Of a stretch of 16,857 nucleotides of DNA, positions 1 to 6,412 are shown in pieces (position 1 is the stretch's first letter; the number at the start of each line of letters is the position of its first letter). Below the pieces are notes generated by a model. The model was not told the DNA's origin. It saw only the letters and a program-made list of their open reading frames with translations, and did no database searches. The position numbers and the translations under genes are program-made. The stretch is from a bacterium (GTDB lineage: Bacteria; Cyanobacteriota; Vampirovibrionia; Gastranaerophilales; Gastranaerophilaceae), in NCBI GenBank assembly GCA_004558955.1, contig SFZC01000034.1:1-16857 (forward strand), written 5' to 3'.

Positions 1-94
1 AGAATGTCATGTAAAAAAGAACGCATTTGACTTCCATAACAGAAAAATAAACATTTCAAAATGTACTCCGATTTATTTCAAACATCGTGAAAAA
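1..94. repeat. Terminal direct repeat, left copy (94 bp)
   Basis: These 94 bases are identical to 16764-16857. The repeat lies inside tnpB, and the reading frame is continuous when the ends are overlapped. This is what a circular molecule, or an assembly graph closed on a repeated gene, looks like. One copy should be removed when counting length, leaving 16,763 bp. Confidence 0.97.
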
Positions 95-982
95 TTACCG
101 AAATGGTACAACAAAGAAACTTGTGAATTAAAATCAATTACAATAAGCAAAAATTCATGTGGAGAATATTGGGTTTCTCTTTTATTTGAGTTACCTAATT
201 TCTATAACCAATCCAAGAAAATTGACGAAAATCAAGCAATTGGTTTAGATTGGTCTCCAGATGAATTTTACATAGATTCAGATTGTCAATCTGCATATAA
301 AGATTTCGGATACAAAAAGCAGAAACAAGGGTTATATTGGGATTCTGAAAATCAAAAAGAGATTCAAACTAAAACACCAAAGAAACTCGCAAAGTTGCAA
401 CGAAGATTAGCAAGAAAAACCAAAGGTTCTGCAAATTATGAAAAAGCGAGAATTAAAGTAGCAAGATTAGAAAAACACATCGCTGATTCTCGCAAATGGT
501 GGATTGAGAATGAATCTTTAAGACTTGTCAAAAATTACTCCACAATCGGAATTGAAGACTTAAACCTTCAAGGAATTGCAAAATTCTTGCGAAATGCAAA
601 GAATGTTACTGATTGTGGATATGCTAATTTTGTGACAAGACTACAACAGAAAGGAGAAGAATTAGGAACTTCCGTCATTAAAGTTGCTTGGAATTTTCCT
701 TCATCCCAATTGTGTCATGTTTGTGGTTTCAAGAATATTAAGACTAAAAATCTTGATTTAAGAGAATGGACTTGTCCTTCTTGTGGAACATTCCATATTC
801 GAGACCATAATGCAGGAATAAATCTGAAAAATGAAGCATTAAACATACGCATGAGACGTGCGGAATTTAGGTCTGTGGAGGATGTTGAAACTCTTGCTAA
901 TTTAGCACTAGCAATTAGTGGAGCATCCAATGAAGCAGAAAGTACAACTTGCGAAAGTGTACATAAAGCTTACAGTCTTTAG
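1..982 (+). CDS. tnpB: TnpB-family RNA-guided nuclease, C-terminal part (continues from 16369)
   Basis: Codons begin at position 2 and run to a TAG at 980-982. No start is needed here because the frame enters from the right end of the window. In joined numbering the RuvC residues are present: Asp215 in GLDWSPDEFYIDSD, Glu317 in IGIEDLNLQG and Asp400 in RDHNAGINL. A four-cysteine zinc finger (C370, C373, C390, C393) sits between the second and third RuvC motifs, as expected. Length (458 aa) is at the long end for TnpB. All catalytic residues are intact, so the nuclease should be active. The 3' coding end folds into hairpins typical of the omega-RNA that overlaps tnpB in this family, and the stop codon lies in a perfect inverted repeat (971-988). 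Confidence 0.95.
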   Translation, partial: ECHVKKNAFDFHNRKINISKCTPIYFKHREKLPKWYNKETCELKSITISKNSCGEYWVSLLFELPNFYNQSKKIDENQAIGLDWSPDEFYIDSDCQSAYKDFGYKKQKQGLYWDSENQKEIQTKTPKKLAKLQRRLARKTKGSANYEKARIKVARLEKHIADSRKWWIENESLRLVKNYSTIGIEDLNLQGIAKFLRNAKNVTDCGYANFVTRLQQKGEELGTSVIKVAWNFPSSQLCHVCGFKNIKTKNLDLREWTCPSCGTFHIRDHNAGINLKNEALNIRMRRAEFRSVEDVETLANLALAISGASNEAESTTCESVHKAYSL

Positions 983-990
983 ACTGTAGG
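890..990 (+). ncRNA. Candidate omega-RNA (reRNA) scaffold at the tnpB 3' end
   Basis: Three hairpins in a row: TTGCTA/TAGCAA (894-899 with 909-914); GTAC-A-ACTT, loop GCGA, AAGT-GTAC (942-962, a GNRA-type loop with one bulged A); and a perfect inverted repeat at 971-988 spanning the stop codon. TnpB systems process a guide RNA from the tnpB 3' end and the IS right end, with the guide taken from flanking DNA just past the end. If that holds, the guide would start shortly after position 988. Exact ends are inferred, not seen. Confidence 0.55.
971..988. repeat. Perfect 18-bp palindrome, probable IS right-end hairpin
   Basis: TACAGTCT, TT, AGACTGTA spans the tnpB stop codon. IS200/IS605 elements carry a subterminal hairpin at each end that is recognised as single-stranded DNA; position next to the tnpB stop fits the right end. 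It also lies at the 3' end of the convergent minus-strand gene. Confidence 0.6.
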
Positions 991-1293
991 TAGTTTACCG
1001 TAGAATAAAGCATCACCAAGCAGACCATTTCTTGTATCATATTTACTTTTTAAATCAAAATCATAATATCCGTATTTACCGTCATAACTTGGCGGTAAAT
1101 TATGGTCAGAAATACGAATTAAAAGGTCATCGTTTCCTTTATCTACAGTTGCTCTCCAATTAGTGATTGTAAGATATGTGGAAGATGAAATTCTTGAAGA
1201 ATCTTGTGTAACATCGAAACCTAGTTCTTCAAGGATTTTTGTGAGATGTTCTGTTATGTCGTATGTGTCTTTTAAAGTTGTTTTAATTTTCAT
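979..1293 (-). CDS. Hypothetical protein, 104 aa
   Basis: I do not recognise this protein. The chosen start is the ATG at 1291-1293 (MKIKTTLKD), because the longer form beginning at 1323 adds ten hydrophobic residues translated from the terminator region of the upstream gene. The protein looks globular, with an amphipathic N-terminal helix and a conserved-looking segment ISDHNLPPSYDGKYGYYDFD. There is no clear Shine-Dalgarno before either start, and a TATA-like AACTATATTC lies about 5 bases upstream, so the message may be nearly leaderless. Its last codons and TAA run into the tnpB right-end palindrome, so the C-terminus may have been changed by the insertion. Confidence 0.6.
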   Translation of the reverse strand: MKIKTTLKDTYDITEHLTKILEELGFDVTQDSSRISSSTYLTITNWRATVDKGNDDLLIRISDHNLPPSYDGKYGYYDFDLKSKYDTRNGLLGDALFYGKLPTV

Positions 1294-1307
1294 AGTGAAT
1301 ATAGTTA

Positions 1308-1341
1308 TAAAAAATCCGCCCAAAAAAAATGAGCGGATTTC
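1308..1341 (-). terminator. Rho-independent terminator after the 1358-1882 gene
   Basis: Stem AAATCCGC (1312-1319) pairs with GCGGATTT (1333-1340). Read on the minus strand it is followed by a run of T residues. It lies 17 bases past the stop of the minus-strand gene. Confidence 0.8.
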
Positions 1342-1357
1342 ATAATATGATACTAAT

Positions 1358-1882
1358 TTATCGTTTATTTATTTGATATAAAATTTTATTACAAAAGTCT
1401 TCAACTTCTTCAATTCTTCTTTTTAATTCTTTCAAACTTCTGTCACTGTAATTACTCTGATAATCATCTATAGCATAAATTAATTGTTTAGTTGAACCTT
1501 TACACATCGCAAGTAAATCGTCATTTATCAAATCGTAATTAGATTCTTTCAGATTTCTCTTTGTTGTTTTCTTTGATTCTTCAAGTTCATCCAAACCGTA
1601 AGTATACATAACATCATAATCCATAAGATATTCATCTTCATCTGTAAATCTTGTCAAAAGCAAAGCATAAATCGTATCCGAATCTAATCCACTCTGTTTA
1701 CAAAGTTTTGTAACCAAATCATCAAACTCTTTACATTTTCCTTTATATACTTCGTCAAAATCAAATTGGCTCAAATCAACATCCATAGTAACGTCATTCA
1801 TTTTGTCAAATGCTTTAGAGTAGGCTCTTGTTAAGTCACCTTCACTATCATAAATCTCGATTGTCGGTTTAATATTTACCAT
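1358..1882 (-). CDS. Hypothetical acidic protein, 174 aa
   Basis: Unrecognised. Acidic in the N-terminal two thirds (for example TDEDEYLMDYDVMY) and more basic and helical at the C-terminus (SLKELKRRIEEVEDF, likely a coiled coil). There is no signal peptide or membrane segment. The ATG at 1882 is preceded by a strong GGAGG with good spacing. It is a single-gene unit, with its own candidate promoter (1954-1969) and terminator (1308-1341). The promoter motif is shared with the head-gene promoter at 13309, which suggests late expression; that is inference. Confidence 0.75.
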   Translation of the reverse strand: MVNIKPTIEIYDSEGDLTRAYSKAFDKMNDVTMDVDLSQFDFDEVYKGKCKEFDDLVTKLCKQSGLDSDTIYALLLTRFTDEDEYLMDYDVMYTYGLDELEESKKTTKRNLKESNYDLINDDLLAMCKGSTKQLIYAIDDYQSNYSDRSLKELKRRIEEVEDFCNKILYQINKR

Positions 1883-1929
1883 AATTATATTACCTCCATA
1901 AGTTCACACCACTTATTATTAAACCCAAT

Positions 1930-1937
1930 GGGGGGGG
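1930..1937. repeat. Homopolymer G8 in a 5' leader
   Basis: Eight consecutive G (C8 on the transcribed minus strand) between promoter motif and RBS of the 1358-1882 gene. It stands out in AT-rich DNA; its length may vary or be miscalled. Confidence 0.9.
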
Positions 1938-1953
1938 ATATAGTATTTGTTTT

Positions 1954-1969
1954 ATAGTATAGATAGTTA
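1954..1969 (-). promoter_or_regulatory. Candidate phage-specific (late?) promoter motif
   Basis: On the minus strand this reads TAACTATCTATACTAT. Nearly the same string, TAACTATCTATAATAT, precedes the prohead protease gene (13309-13324). No good -35 box is visible 17 bases upstream here, so the extended -10-like block may be the whole signal, as in T4-type late promoters. Confidence 0.5.
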
Positions 1970-1974
1970 AGTTA

Positions 1975-2007
1975 ATAAAAAAAGAGGTTCTTGATTGAAC
2001 CTCTTTT
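1975..2007 (-). terminator. Rho-independent terminator after recA
   Basis: Stem AAAAGAGGTTC (1980-1990), loop TTGATT, GAACCTCTTTT (1997-2007), with a T-run on the minus strand. It lies directly after the recA stop. Confidence 0.9.
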
Positions 2008-2014
2008 AATTTAA

Positions 2015-3154
2015 TTATTCATCTTTGAATTCATCACTTCCGTCAGAAATCGTAGAATTATCTTTAGAAGTTACTTTCAAATCTTCAAGAATTTCTTTTT
2101 CAGCATTAATCTTGTCTGTCAAATCTTCATCTTGCATAACTTCTGTACTTTTCATACCTTTGTATGCTGATAAAGTTTCAGATTTAATCTTTTCAAAAAA
2201 TTCATTGTCAGATTTCAAATATTCAACAAACTTATCTTTAGAACTCCATTTCTTTTCTTCGCTAGTTCCTTTCTTGTAAGAATGTCCTTTATCTTGAACT
2301 ACACCGAGTTGAATAGCAAGATTGGCGGTATCAATTACAGTATCAAATCCTTTACCGTAAATACAAGTCAACTCACAAGTTCTAAATGGAGGTGCAACTT
2401 TATTTTTGATAGTTTTTACTTTAACTTCGTTTGAAATTGCAATTCCGTTTTCTTCTGTAACTTTTGTCTGTCTACGCATCATAATACGTTGACTAAAATA
2501 GAATTTTCCCGAATTTCCCACAGTATTAACTTCAGTGGAAATGAAGCCAATTGACTGCCTGATTTGTTCTATAACAATTAATGCACAATTATTTTTTGCA
2601 CAAACACCAACTAACTGTGGATAAGCATTAGATAAAATTCTCGCTCTCATAGCCATCGAAACTGCGGTGATTTCAGAACCATCTTCGGTGTCTTTTGATG
2701 GTGAAAGTGCATTTGTTGAATCAAGTACGGCAATTCCATACAAACCACTAGCAATAGAATCTCTCAACTTAGTGAGACCCTCTTCAGCAACTTGCGTATC
2801 ATCAACTACAAGCCTAGACAAATCTACCCCTAAACTTTCGGCGTATTCTGTAGAAAGTGCGTTTTCAGCATCATAGTAATAACAAAGCAAATCTTTATCT
2901 TTCTTCATTGCGGTGGCGATTGTTGTTAATGCGGTAGTGGTTTTACAAGAACTTTCAGTTCCTGATATAGAAATTAATCTACCACGAGGTATGCCAAAAC
3001 CCCCAAGCATTAAATCCATACCTAGAATACCTGTAGAATAATATTCTAGTTTATTCAAATCATTAGCGAGTTTAACTGTATTTTTCTCACCATATTTTTT
3101 GGCTTGCTCTTTCTGCATCTCTTTGAGTTTAGCCATTTTTTCTTCCAATGTCAT
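2015..3154 (-). CDS. recA: RecA/UvsX-type recombinase
   Basis: 379-aa strand-exchange ATPase that forms filaments on single-stranded DNA for recombination-dependent replication and repair. Visible parts: Walker A GTESSCKTT (65-73), the YYYDAENAL block with the catalytic glutamate (E97), Walker B IAVLDSTNAL (D145), the EQIRQ switch (196-200) and a loop-2 segment TVGNSGKFYFSQRI. Walker A differs from the usual GPESSGKTT: Pro is Thr and the last Gly is Cys, while Lys71 and Thr72 are kept. The C-terminus is acidic, as in bacterial RecA. The ATG at 3154 follows AAGGAG with 11-base spacing. It is co-transcribed after the 54-aa gene at 3176-3340 and ends at a terminator. Confidence 0.95.
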   Translation of the reverse strand: MTLEEKMAKLKEMQKEQAKKYGEKNTVKLANDLNKLEYYSTGILGMDLMLGGFGIPRGRLISISGTESSCKTTTALTTIATAMKKDKDLLCYYYDAENALSTEYAESLGVDLSRLVVDDTQVAEEGLTKLRDSIASGLYGIAVLDSTNALSPSKDTEDGSEITAVSMAMRARILSNAYPQLVGVCAKNNCALIVIEQIRQSIGFISTEVNTVGNSGKFYFSQRIMMRRQTKVTEENGIAISNEVKVKTIKNKVAPPFRTCELTCIYGKGFDTVIDTANLAIQLGVVQDKGHSYKKGTSEEKKWSSKDKFVEYLKSDNEFFEKIKSETLSAYKGMKSTEVMQDEDLTDKINAEKEILEDLKVTSKDNSTISDGSDEFKDE

Positions 3155-3175
3155 ATTCTCTATATCTCCTTACTT

Positions 3176-3340
3176 CTACACATTATTTTCTTCCAATATG
3201 TAATCAGCACAATTTTCATACTCAATCACATTACGAATGTACCACTCACCGTTTTCAAGCAGTTTGTTCAATTCATCAATCTTTACATCTTCCGTTCGGT
3301 CAGAGTAAATACGAACTAATTGGTTTTTAGTAATACTCAC
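3176..3340 (-). CDS. Small hypothetical protein, 54 aa, GTG start
   Basis: The frame opens with GTG (3338-3340): VSITKNQLVRIYSDRTEDVK and on to a TAG at 3176-3178. Its leader, AAGGAGATATAGAGA, is the same string that precedes recA 21 bases downstream, and the spacing is similar (11-12 bases), which supports GTG as the start. An ATG two bases upstream is followed at once by a stop. The sequence is acidic with one Trp and looks helical. Function unknown; coupling to recA suggests a recombination accessory role, which is inference only. Confidence 0.7.
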   Translation of the reverse strand: MSITKNQLVRIYSDRTEDVKIDELNKLLENGEWYIRNVIEYENCADYILEENNV

Positions 3341-3355
3341 ATCTCTCTATATCTC

Positions 3356-3381
3356 CTTAAAAATAATTTCCTACATCATAT
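3356..3381 (-). repeat. 26-bp promoter-leader repeat, copy 1
   Basis: Identical to 3962-3987. It covers the -10 box, the start of transcription and the stretch up to the RBS of the following minus-strand gene. Confidence 0.9.
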
Positions 3382-3403
3382 ACCATTACTACACAAAGCG
3401 CAA
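3375..3403 (-). promoter_or_regulatory. Sigma70-like promoter of the recA unit
   Basis: Minus strand TTGCGC (3398-3403), 17-base spacer, TATGAT (3375-3380). The -10 and the transcribed start are part of a 26-bp block repeated at 3962-3987. Confidence 0.6.
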
Positions 3404-3418
3404 TATTAAATTGAAAAT

Positions 3419-3949
3419 TTACTTATCTTCTTCAGTATACTTCATAAGTTCTTCTTGCATTCCACTTAACTCACCTAGGTCATCAGCAGTGAAAGTCATG
3501 TGAGCCAAACCATAGTTTATTACATTTAAAAGAATTTCAGCACGATTACTGTATAGATTTAAACCTCTTATAGAATTACCACCTGCACTATCTTCTTCAC
3601 AACATTCTTCTTCACAAAATTCACAACTTGCTCCTCCACAAACTTCCTCTTTACGCTCAACCTTTTCTCTCTTTGGTGCAATATAAAATGAAAAGTTATC
3701 AAGTCTGTATGTAAAACGAACTTTCAAATCGTCATATTTTGAGATTACCTCGTTTACAACTTTTTCAATGTCTCTGTGATAATTCTCTGTGATTGCCTTA
3801 ACACCTTCAATTATACCTGAAGTATAATTAAATTGAACATCTCTTGAATTATCAACAAAACTAAATCCACTTCCTATTCTTGGACCTACAAGACCTACAC
3901 TGTTAAGTTTTTCTTCAACTTCTTCTGCAACTTTCAACATATTTGACAT
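3419..3949 (-). CDS. Hypothetical protein with a Cys/Glu-rich cluster, 176 aa
   Basis: Unrecognised. Residues near 102-117 form an unusual cluster CGGASCEFCEEECCEED, with six cysteines among glutamates, which could bind a metal (zinc or Fe-S) but matches no motif I know. The N-terminal 95 residues look alpha/beta and the last 40 look helical and acidic. The ATG at 3949 follows AAGAAGGTG at good spacing. It has its own promoter (3981-4009). Confidence 0.75.
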   Translation of the reverse strand: MSNMLKVAEEVEEKLNSVGLVGPRIGSGFSFVDNSRDVQFNYTSGIIEGVKAITENYHRDIEKVVNEVISKYDDLKVRFTYRLDNFSFYIAPKREKVERKEEVCGGASCEFCEEECCEEDSAGGNSIRGLNLYSNRAEILLNVINYGLAHMTFTADDLGELSGMQEELMKYTEEDK

Positions 3950-3961
3950 AATTTACACCTT

Positions 3962-3987
3962 CTTAAAAATAATTTCCTACATCATAT
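3962..3987 (-). repeat. 26-bp promoter-leader repeat, copy 2
   Basis: Identical to 3356-3381, again between a 17-spaced promoter and a ribosome binding site. Confidence 0.9.
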
Positions 3988-4009
3988 CTACCACACACTT
4001 TAAATTCAA
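3981..4009 (-). promoter_or_regulatory. Sigma70-like promoter of the 3419-3949 gene
   Basis: Minus strand TTGAAT (4004-4009), 17-base spacer, TATGAT (3981-3986). It shares the -10 and leader with the recA-unit promoter. Confidence 0.65.
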
Positions 4010-4011
4010 TA

Positions 4012-4113
4012 CTAAAACGATTTTTTTTCTTCCTTTTCCTTTTTATTTTCCGCAATCTGTCGAAGAATCCTATCCACAACATCATCTGCAATTTTATCAA
4101 CAAGTTTTTCCAT
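4012..4113 (-). CDS. Possible small basic protein, 33 aa
   Basis: ATG at 4111-4113 starts three bases after the TAA of the upstream gene: MEKLVDKIADDVVDRILRQI then a Lys/Glu-rich tail and TAG. It would be one amphipathic helix. No Shine-Dalgarno is seen, so expression would rely on coupling. Confidence 0.4.
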   Translation of the reverse strand: MEKLVDKIADDVVDRILRQIAENKKEKEEKKSF

Positions 4114-4116
4114 CAA

Positions 4117-4319
4117 TTAAAAATCATCAACATCAGCATCTTTTATAGCCCAACGCTGATGTTCAACATCATCTTTCAATTCTTTTAATTTATCTATCAT
4201 AGAATCCAATTCGTTATTTTCAATAATATCTTCCAAATTCGATTCTATTTCTTTCAATCTATCACAACAATCATCTTTCAAAGAATCGAAGGCGTTTTCC
4301 AATTCTGCAACTCAATCAT
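4117..4319 (-). pseudogene. Small coiled-coil protein with a probable one-base frameshift near its start
   Basis: The open frame ending at 4117 reads NAFDSLKDDCCDRLKEIESN and on to VDDF, a clear acidic coiled coil, but it has no good start; TTG at 4302 lacks a Shine-Dalgarno. Just upstream an ATG at 4317-4319 with GAGG about 9 bases before it overlaps the TGA of the preceding gene and reads MIELQN, then goes out of frame. Adding one A in AA at about 4304-4305 would give MIELQKLENAFDSLKDD, a smooth 67-aa protein. I read this as a single-base deletion (real or a sequencing error). Function unknown. Confidence 0.6.
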
Positions 4320-4512
4320 CTAATTCTTCCTCAGTTACTACAGTACATACGACTTTTTCATGCGCACCATTTTCATCAATTTCAACCTCGTGATAATTTT
4401 CAAACACGATATATTTCTTTCCGAAGATTGTGACCGTAGAATCTTCGCATAAGAGTTCTTCCAAATCAGCAGTAGCGATAATCTCATCATTATGGTCGAA
4501 TTCTGTTTTCAT
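4312..4512 (-). CDS. Hypothetical acidic protein, 66 aa
   Basis: ATG at 4512 follows a near-perfect AAGGAGGTG. Sequence MKTEFDHNDEIIATADLEEL, then a beta-rich stretch (STVTIFGKKYIVFENYHEVEI), ending TEEELDD. It is strongly acidic, a size and charge common in phage early proteins. The TGA stop overlaps the start of the next gene. Function unknown. Confidence 0.7.
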   Translation of the reverse strand: MKTEFDHNDEIIATADLEELLCEDSTVTIFGKKYIVFENYHEVEIDENGAHEKVVCTVVTEEELDD

Positions 4513-4586
4513 AATTTTTTCACCTCCTTATAACATTAAAGTTATGTTTTTGTTTTAATTTATAACTTATATATTATCTTCTCCTT

Positions 4587-4902
4587 TTACCTAGCGTGAA
4601 CTTTGCACCACAATTTACACAAACTCCAATCGAAGAACCTTTTCTCGACTGTCTTAATTCCCCATTGTCTTAATTCTCCATTACATTTATGACACTTTAC
4701 TTGAGTTATTCGCTTTTTCATAAATTTATCAATTTGTGAGGAATTATTTTTTCTAGGTTTGCGTTTTATCAACCCCCAATTGTTTTGCTATTCGTTTATG
4801 CTCTTTCCTAACCCAAGTATCACAATCTCCGTCACCAAGCATTTCACCTAGACGAATAAATTGCGACCATAAGAATTTATTATCATTGAATGTTTTATCC
4901 AT
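4587..4902 (-). pseudogene. Small zinc-ribbon phage protein split by a +1 shift at a G5 run
   Basis: Two overlapping frames make one protein. The first, 4753-4902, has a strong GGAGAA site and reads MDKTFNDNKFLWSQFIRLGE...WVRKEHKRIAKQLGV before drifting to a stop. The second, ending at 4587, reads LIKRKPRKNNSSQIDKFMKK...CHKCNGELRQWGIKTVEKRF. The switch is at GGGGG (4773-4777); removing one G joins them into 104 aa. From memory, related small phage proteins have both halves in one chain (an FLW-QF-RLG-M-GDG helix, then a CxxC ribbon). The second pair of cysteines is loosely spaced (LCKLWC). It is a homopolymer error, a real mutation or a programmed shift. Confidence 0.65.
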
Positions 4903-5134
4903 AATTTGATTCTCCTTTTTCAAACAAAATTTGAACTACTCTGTTTAATTCACCACCATCAATATCTTTGAGTATGTGATATCTTATATTAAATGGACTT
5001 TTTCCAAAAACTCGGTTCACATAAGTTTCTTCATATCCATCGACACTCATATCAACCGAACATTCAAACTCTAAATCACCATATCCATCTTCTATTATTT
5101 TATTTAAAGTATTTCGTATTTCAATGATGTTCAT
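4895..5134 (-). CDS. Hypothetical protein, 79 aa
   Basis: MNIIEIRNTLNKIIEDGYGD then LEFECSVDMSVDGYEETYVN. The pattern of a helix, a D/E-containing beta strand, then VNRVFGKSP and a final helix recalls small phage proteins with a G-D-x-E-V core, but I cannot name a family. A GGGGT about 7 bases before the ATG serves as RBS. Its last codons overlap the ATG of the next gene by 8 bases. Confidence 0.65.
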   Translation of the reverse strand: MNIIEIRNTLNKIIEDGYGDLEFECSVDMSVDGYEETYVNRVFGKSPFNIRYHILKDIDGGELNRVVQILFEKGESNYG

Positions 5135-5149
5135 CGTTTTACCCCATAA

Positions 5150-5575
5150 TTATTCTTCAATTTTCTCAAACCACTTACAACCCCAATCGCTCGTATTCCA
5201 ATCTATCCAATCCCAACCATTTTCATCTTCACCAAACAAAATTGCAAAACTTTTGGTTTCAGTAGAAAATTGCAATTTACCTTCTATAATTTTTTCATAA
5301 CGGTTTTTCCAATTTTCTTCATAAGCACCGTCTTCAAATTCAAAACGTACTTTATCACCATCATGACAAGGTATTCCGTTACTGTCTTGAATATATCCAC
5401 CTTTACAAAGACGAGACTCTATTTGCGGAAGAGAATCAAGAAACTTCATAGCTTTTTCGTAATCGGTGTTATAGTATTCATGTTTTCCGTTCCATGCAAC
5501 ATCAATACAACATTCTTTTGCAAGATTTATCTGTTTCTTTATCCAATTTATTAATTCTTTAGTTTCTTGTTTCAT
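5150..5575 (-). CDS. Hypothetical protein with a YopX-like C-terminal half, 141 aa
   Basis: I place the start at the ATG 5573-5575 (MKQETKELIN) because GGAGAGG sits about 9 bases upstream; the longer form to 5602 would start inside that region without an RBS. Residues about 75-141 have the look of YopX-type phage proteins: IQDSNGIPCHDGDKVRFEFE, a beta-rich middle, then WDWIDWNTSDWGCKWFEKIE. The role of that family is unknown. Tryptophan is unusually frequent at the C-terminus. It overlaps the upstream 59-aa gene by 17 bases. Confidence 0.7.
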   Translation of the reverse strand: MKQETKELINWIKKQINLAKECCIDVAWNGKHEYYNTDYEKAMKFLDSLPQIESRLCKGGYIQDSNGIPCHDGDKVRFEFEDGAYEENWKNRYEKIIEGKLQFSTETKSFAILFGEDENGWDWIDWNTSDWGCKWFEKIEE

Positions 5576-5738
5576 ATACGACATCCTCTCCGATAATTTC
5601 AATGGAAATATTATTTGTCGGTGGAAAGCAAGGATTATATGATATTTTCACTCTCGGATGTACATAGGTCTTGCTTATTCCATTTTCGATAATTGTAATA
5701 GGTTCTTCATCTTTATATTCATCAAAATTAATTATCAT
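5559..5738 (-). CDS. Small hypothetical protein, 59 aa
   Basis: ATG at 5736-5738 after AAAGAGG: MIINFDEYKDEEPITIIENG, ending EIIGEDVVYETRN and TAA inside the next gene. Mostly beta with a Pro-rich loop (NPCFPPTNN). The RBS, the codon-tight overlap and the lack of stops support a real gene. Function unknown. Confidence 0.65.
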   Translation of the reverse strand: MIINFDEYKDEEPITIIENGISKTYVHPRVKISYNPCFPPTNNISIEIIGEDVVYETRN

Positions 5739-5750
5739 TTTAACCTCTTT

Positions 5751-5957
5751 TTAACCAATATAATATTCTTGAGATTCTTCCATTTCTTCAATTAAATCTT
5801 CAAATCGTTCTTTAAGATTCGAGTTCATTTTATACACACCGTCAATTTTAGAATATCTCGATTTATTGATGAAATTTGGAATCTCAACAAAAATTGTATT
5901 TTTCAAACCAATATGATTGACATAAAATTTGAATGATTTCCAAAATCTAATCAGCAT
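5751..5957 (-). CDS. Hypothetical protein, 68 aa
   Basis: MLIRFWKSFKFYVNHIGLKN... with a basic aromatic N-terminus and an acidic helical C-terminus (LKERFEDLIEEMEESQEY). AGGTGA lies just upstream of the ATG and overlaps the preceding gene's end. Function unknown. Confidence 0.65.
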   Translation of the reverse strand: MLIRFWKSFKFYVNHIGLKNTIFVEIPNFINKSRYSKIDGVYKMNSNLKERFEDLIEEMEESQEYYIG

Positions 5958-5965
5958 AAAATCAC

Positions 5966-6211
5966 CTACAATTCTTGTTTATCCAACACAATCTTCTGTT
6001 TACTGTTTGTAAGAATAAACTGTGTATCTTCACCATATTCAATGAAAGTATCAGCGTTTTCTATAAATGCTTCCATGAGAGCATTCAAACCTTTCTCATT
6101 GTACAACTTGTTATACTTGAGAGCCATAGGATGTTTAGAAAGCCAATTCTTTACATCAAGTAATGCTTTTGTGTAACCTTCTTTGCGGATAGATTCTTCG
6201 TAAAAACTCAT
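5966..6211 (-). CDS. Hypothetical protein, 81 aa
   Basis: MSFYEESIRKEGYTKALLDV then KNWLSKHPMALKYNKLYNEK: two or three helices followed by a short beta stretch (TQFILTNSKQKIVL). GAGAGG before the ATG is embedded in the last codons of the zinc-ribbon gene upstream, two bases away, so the two are translationally coupled. Ends with TAG. Function unknown. Confidence 0.65.
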   Translation of the reverse strand: MSFYEESIRKEGYTKALLDVKNWLSKHPMALKYNKLYNEKGLNALMEAFIENADTFIEYGEDTQFILTNSKQKIVLDKQEL

Positions 6212-6213
6212 AT

Positions 6214-6378
6214 TTACCTCTCATTTTCATTATTTGTCGTTTTATCGTATTTTAATTGCTCTTTTCTGAATTGACAACAGTTTGGACAATAAAAACTAAT
6301 CACATCATTGTAATCTACTTCTTTGTCTACAGAAATTTCATTACCACAATTACCACAACATATATCTCTTATATACAT
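6214..6378 (-). CDS. Small zinc-ribbon protein, 54 aa
   Basis: ATG at 6376-6378 after GAGGGG. The sequence has CCGNC near the N-terminus and CPNCC about 20 residues later, a compact four-cysteine ribbon, followed by a Lys/Glu/Asn tail. Such ribbons bind nucleic acid or act in protein contacts; the target is unknown. It is the first gene of the small-gene train after the ligase. Confidence 0.75.
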   Translation of the reverse strand: MYIRDICCGNCGNEISVDKEVDYNDVISFYCPNCCQFRKEQLKYDKTTNNENER

Positions 6379-6412
6379 TTATAACCCCTCATATTTGAAG
6401 AATTAAGCACTG

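Noticed and set aside
1163..1345. Plus-strand 60-aa frame opposite the 979-1293 gene
   Set aside because: No RBS, and it crosses a terminator hairpin; antisense shadow.
4312..4314. TGA recoded as sense, joining the 4312 and 4117 frames
   Set aside because: It is the only TGA stop noticed and the frames are in phase, but tryptophan is encoded by TGG throughout and an ATG with RBS overlaps this TGA, so a normal stop plus a one-base deletion explains it better.
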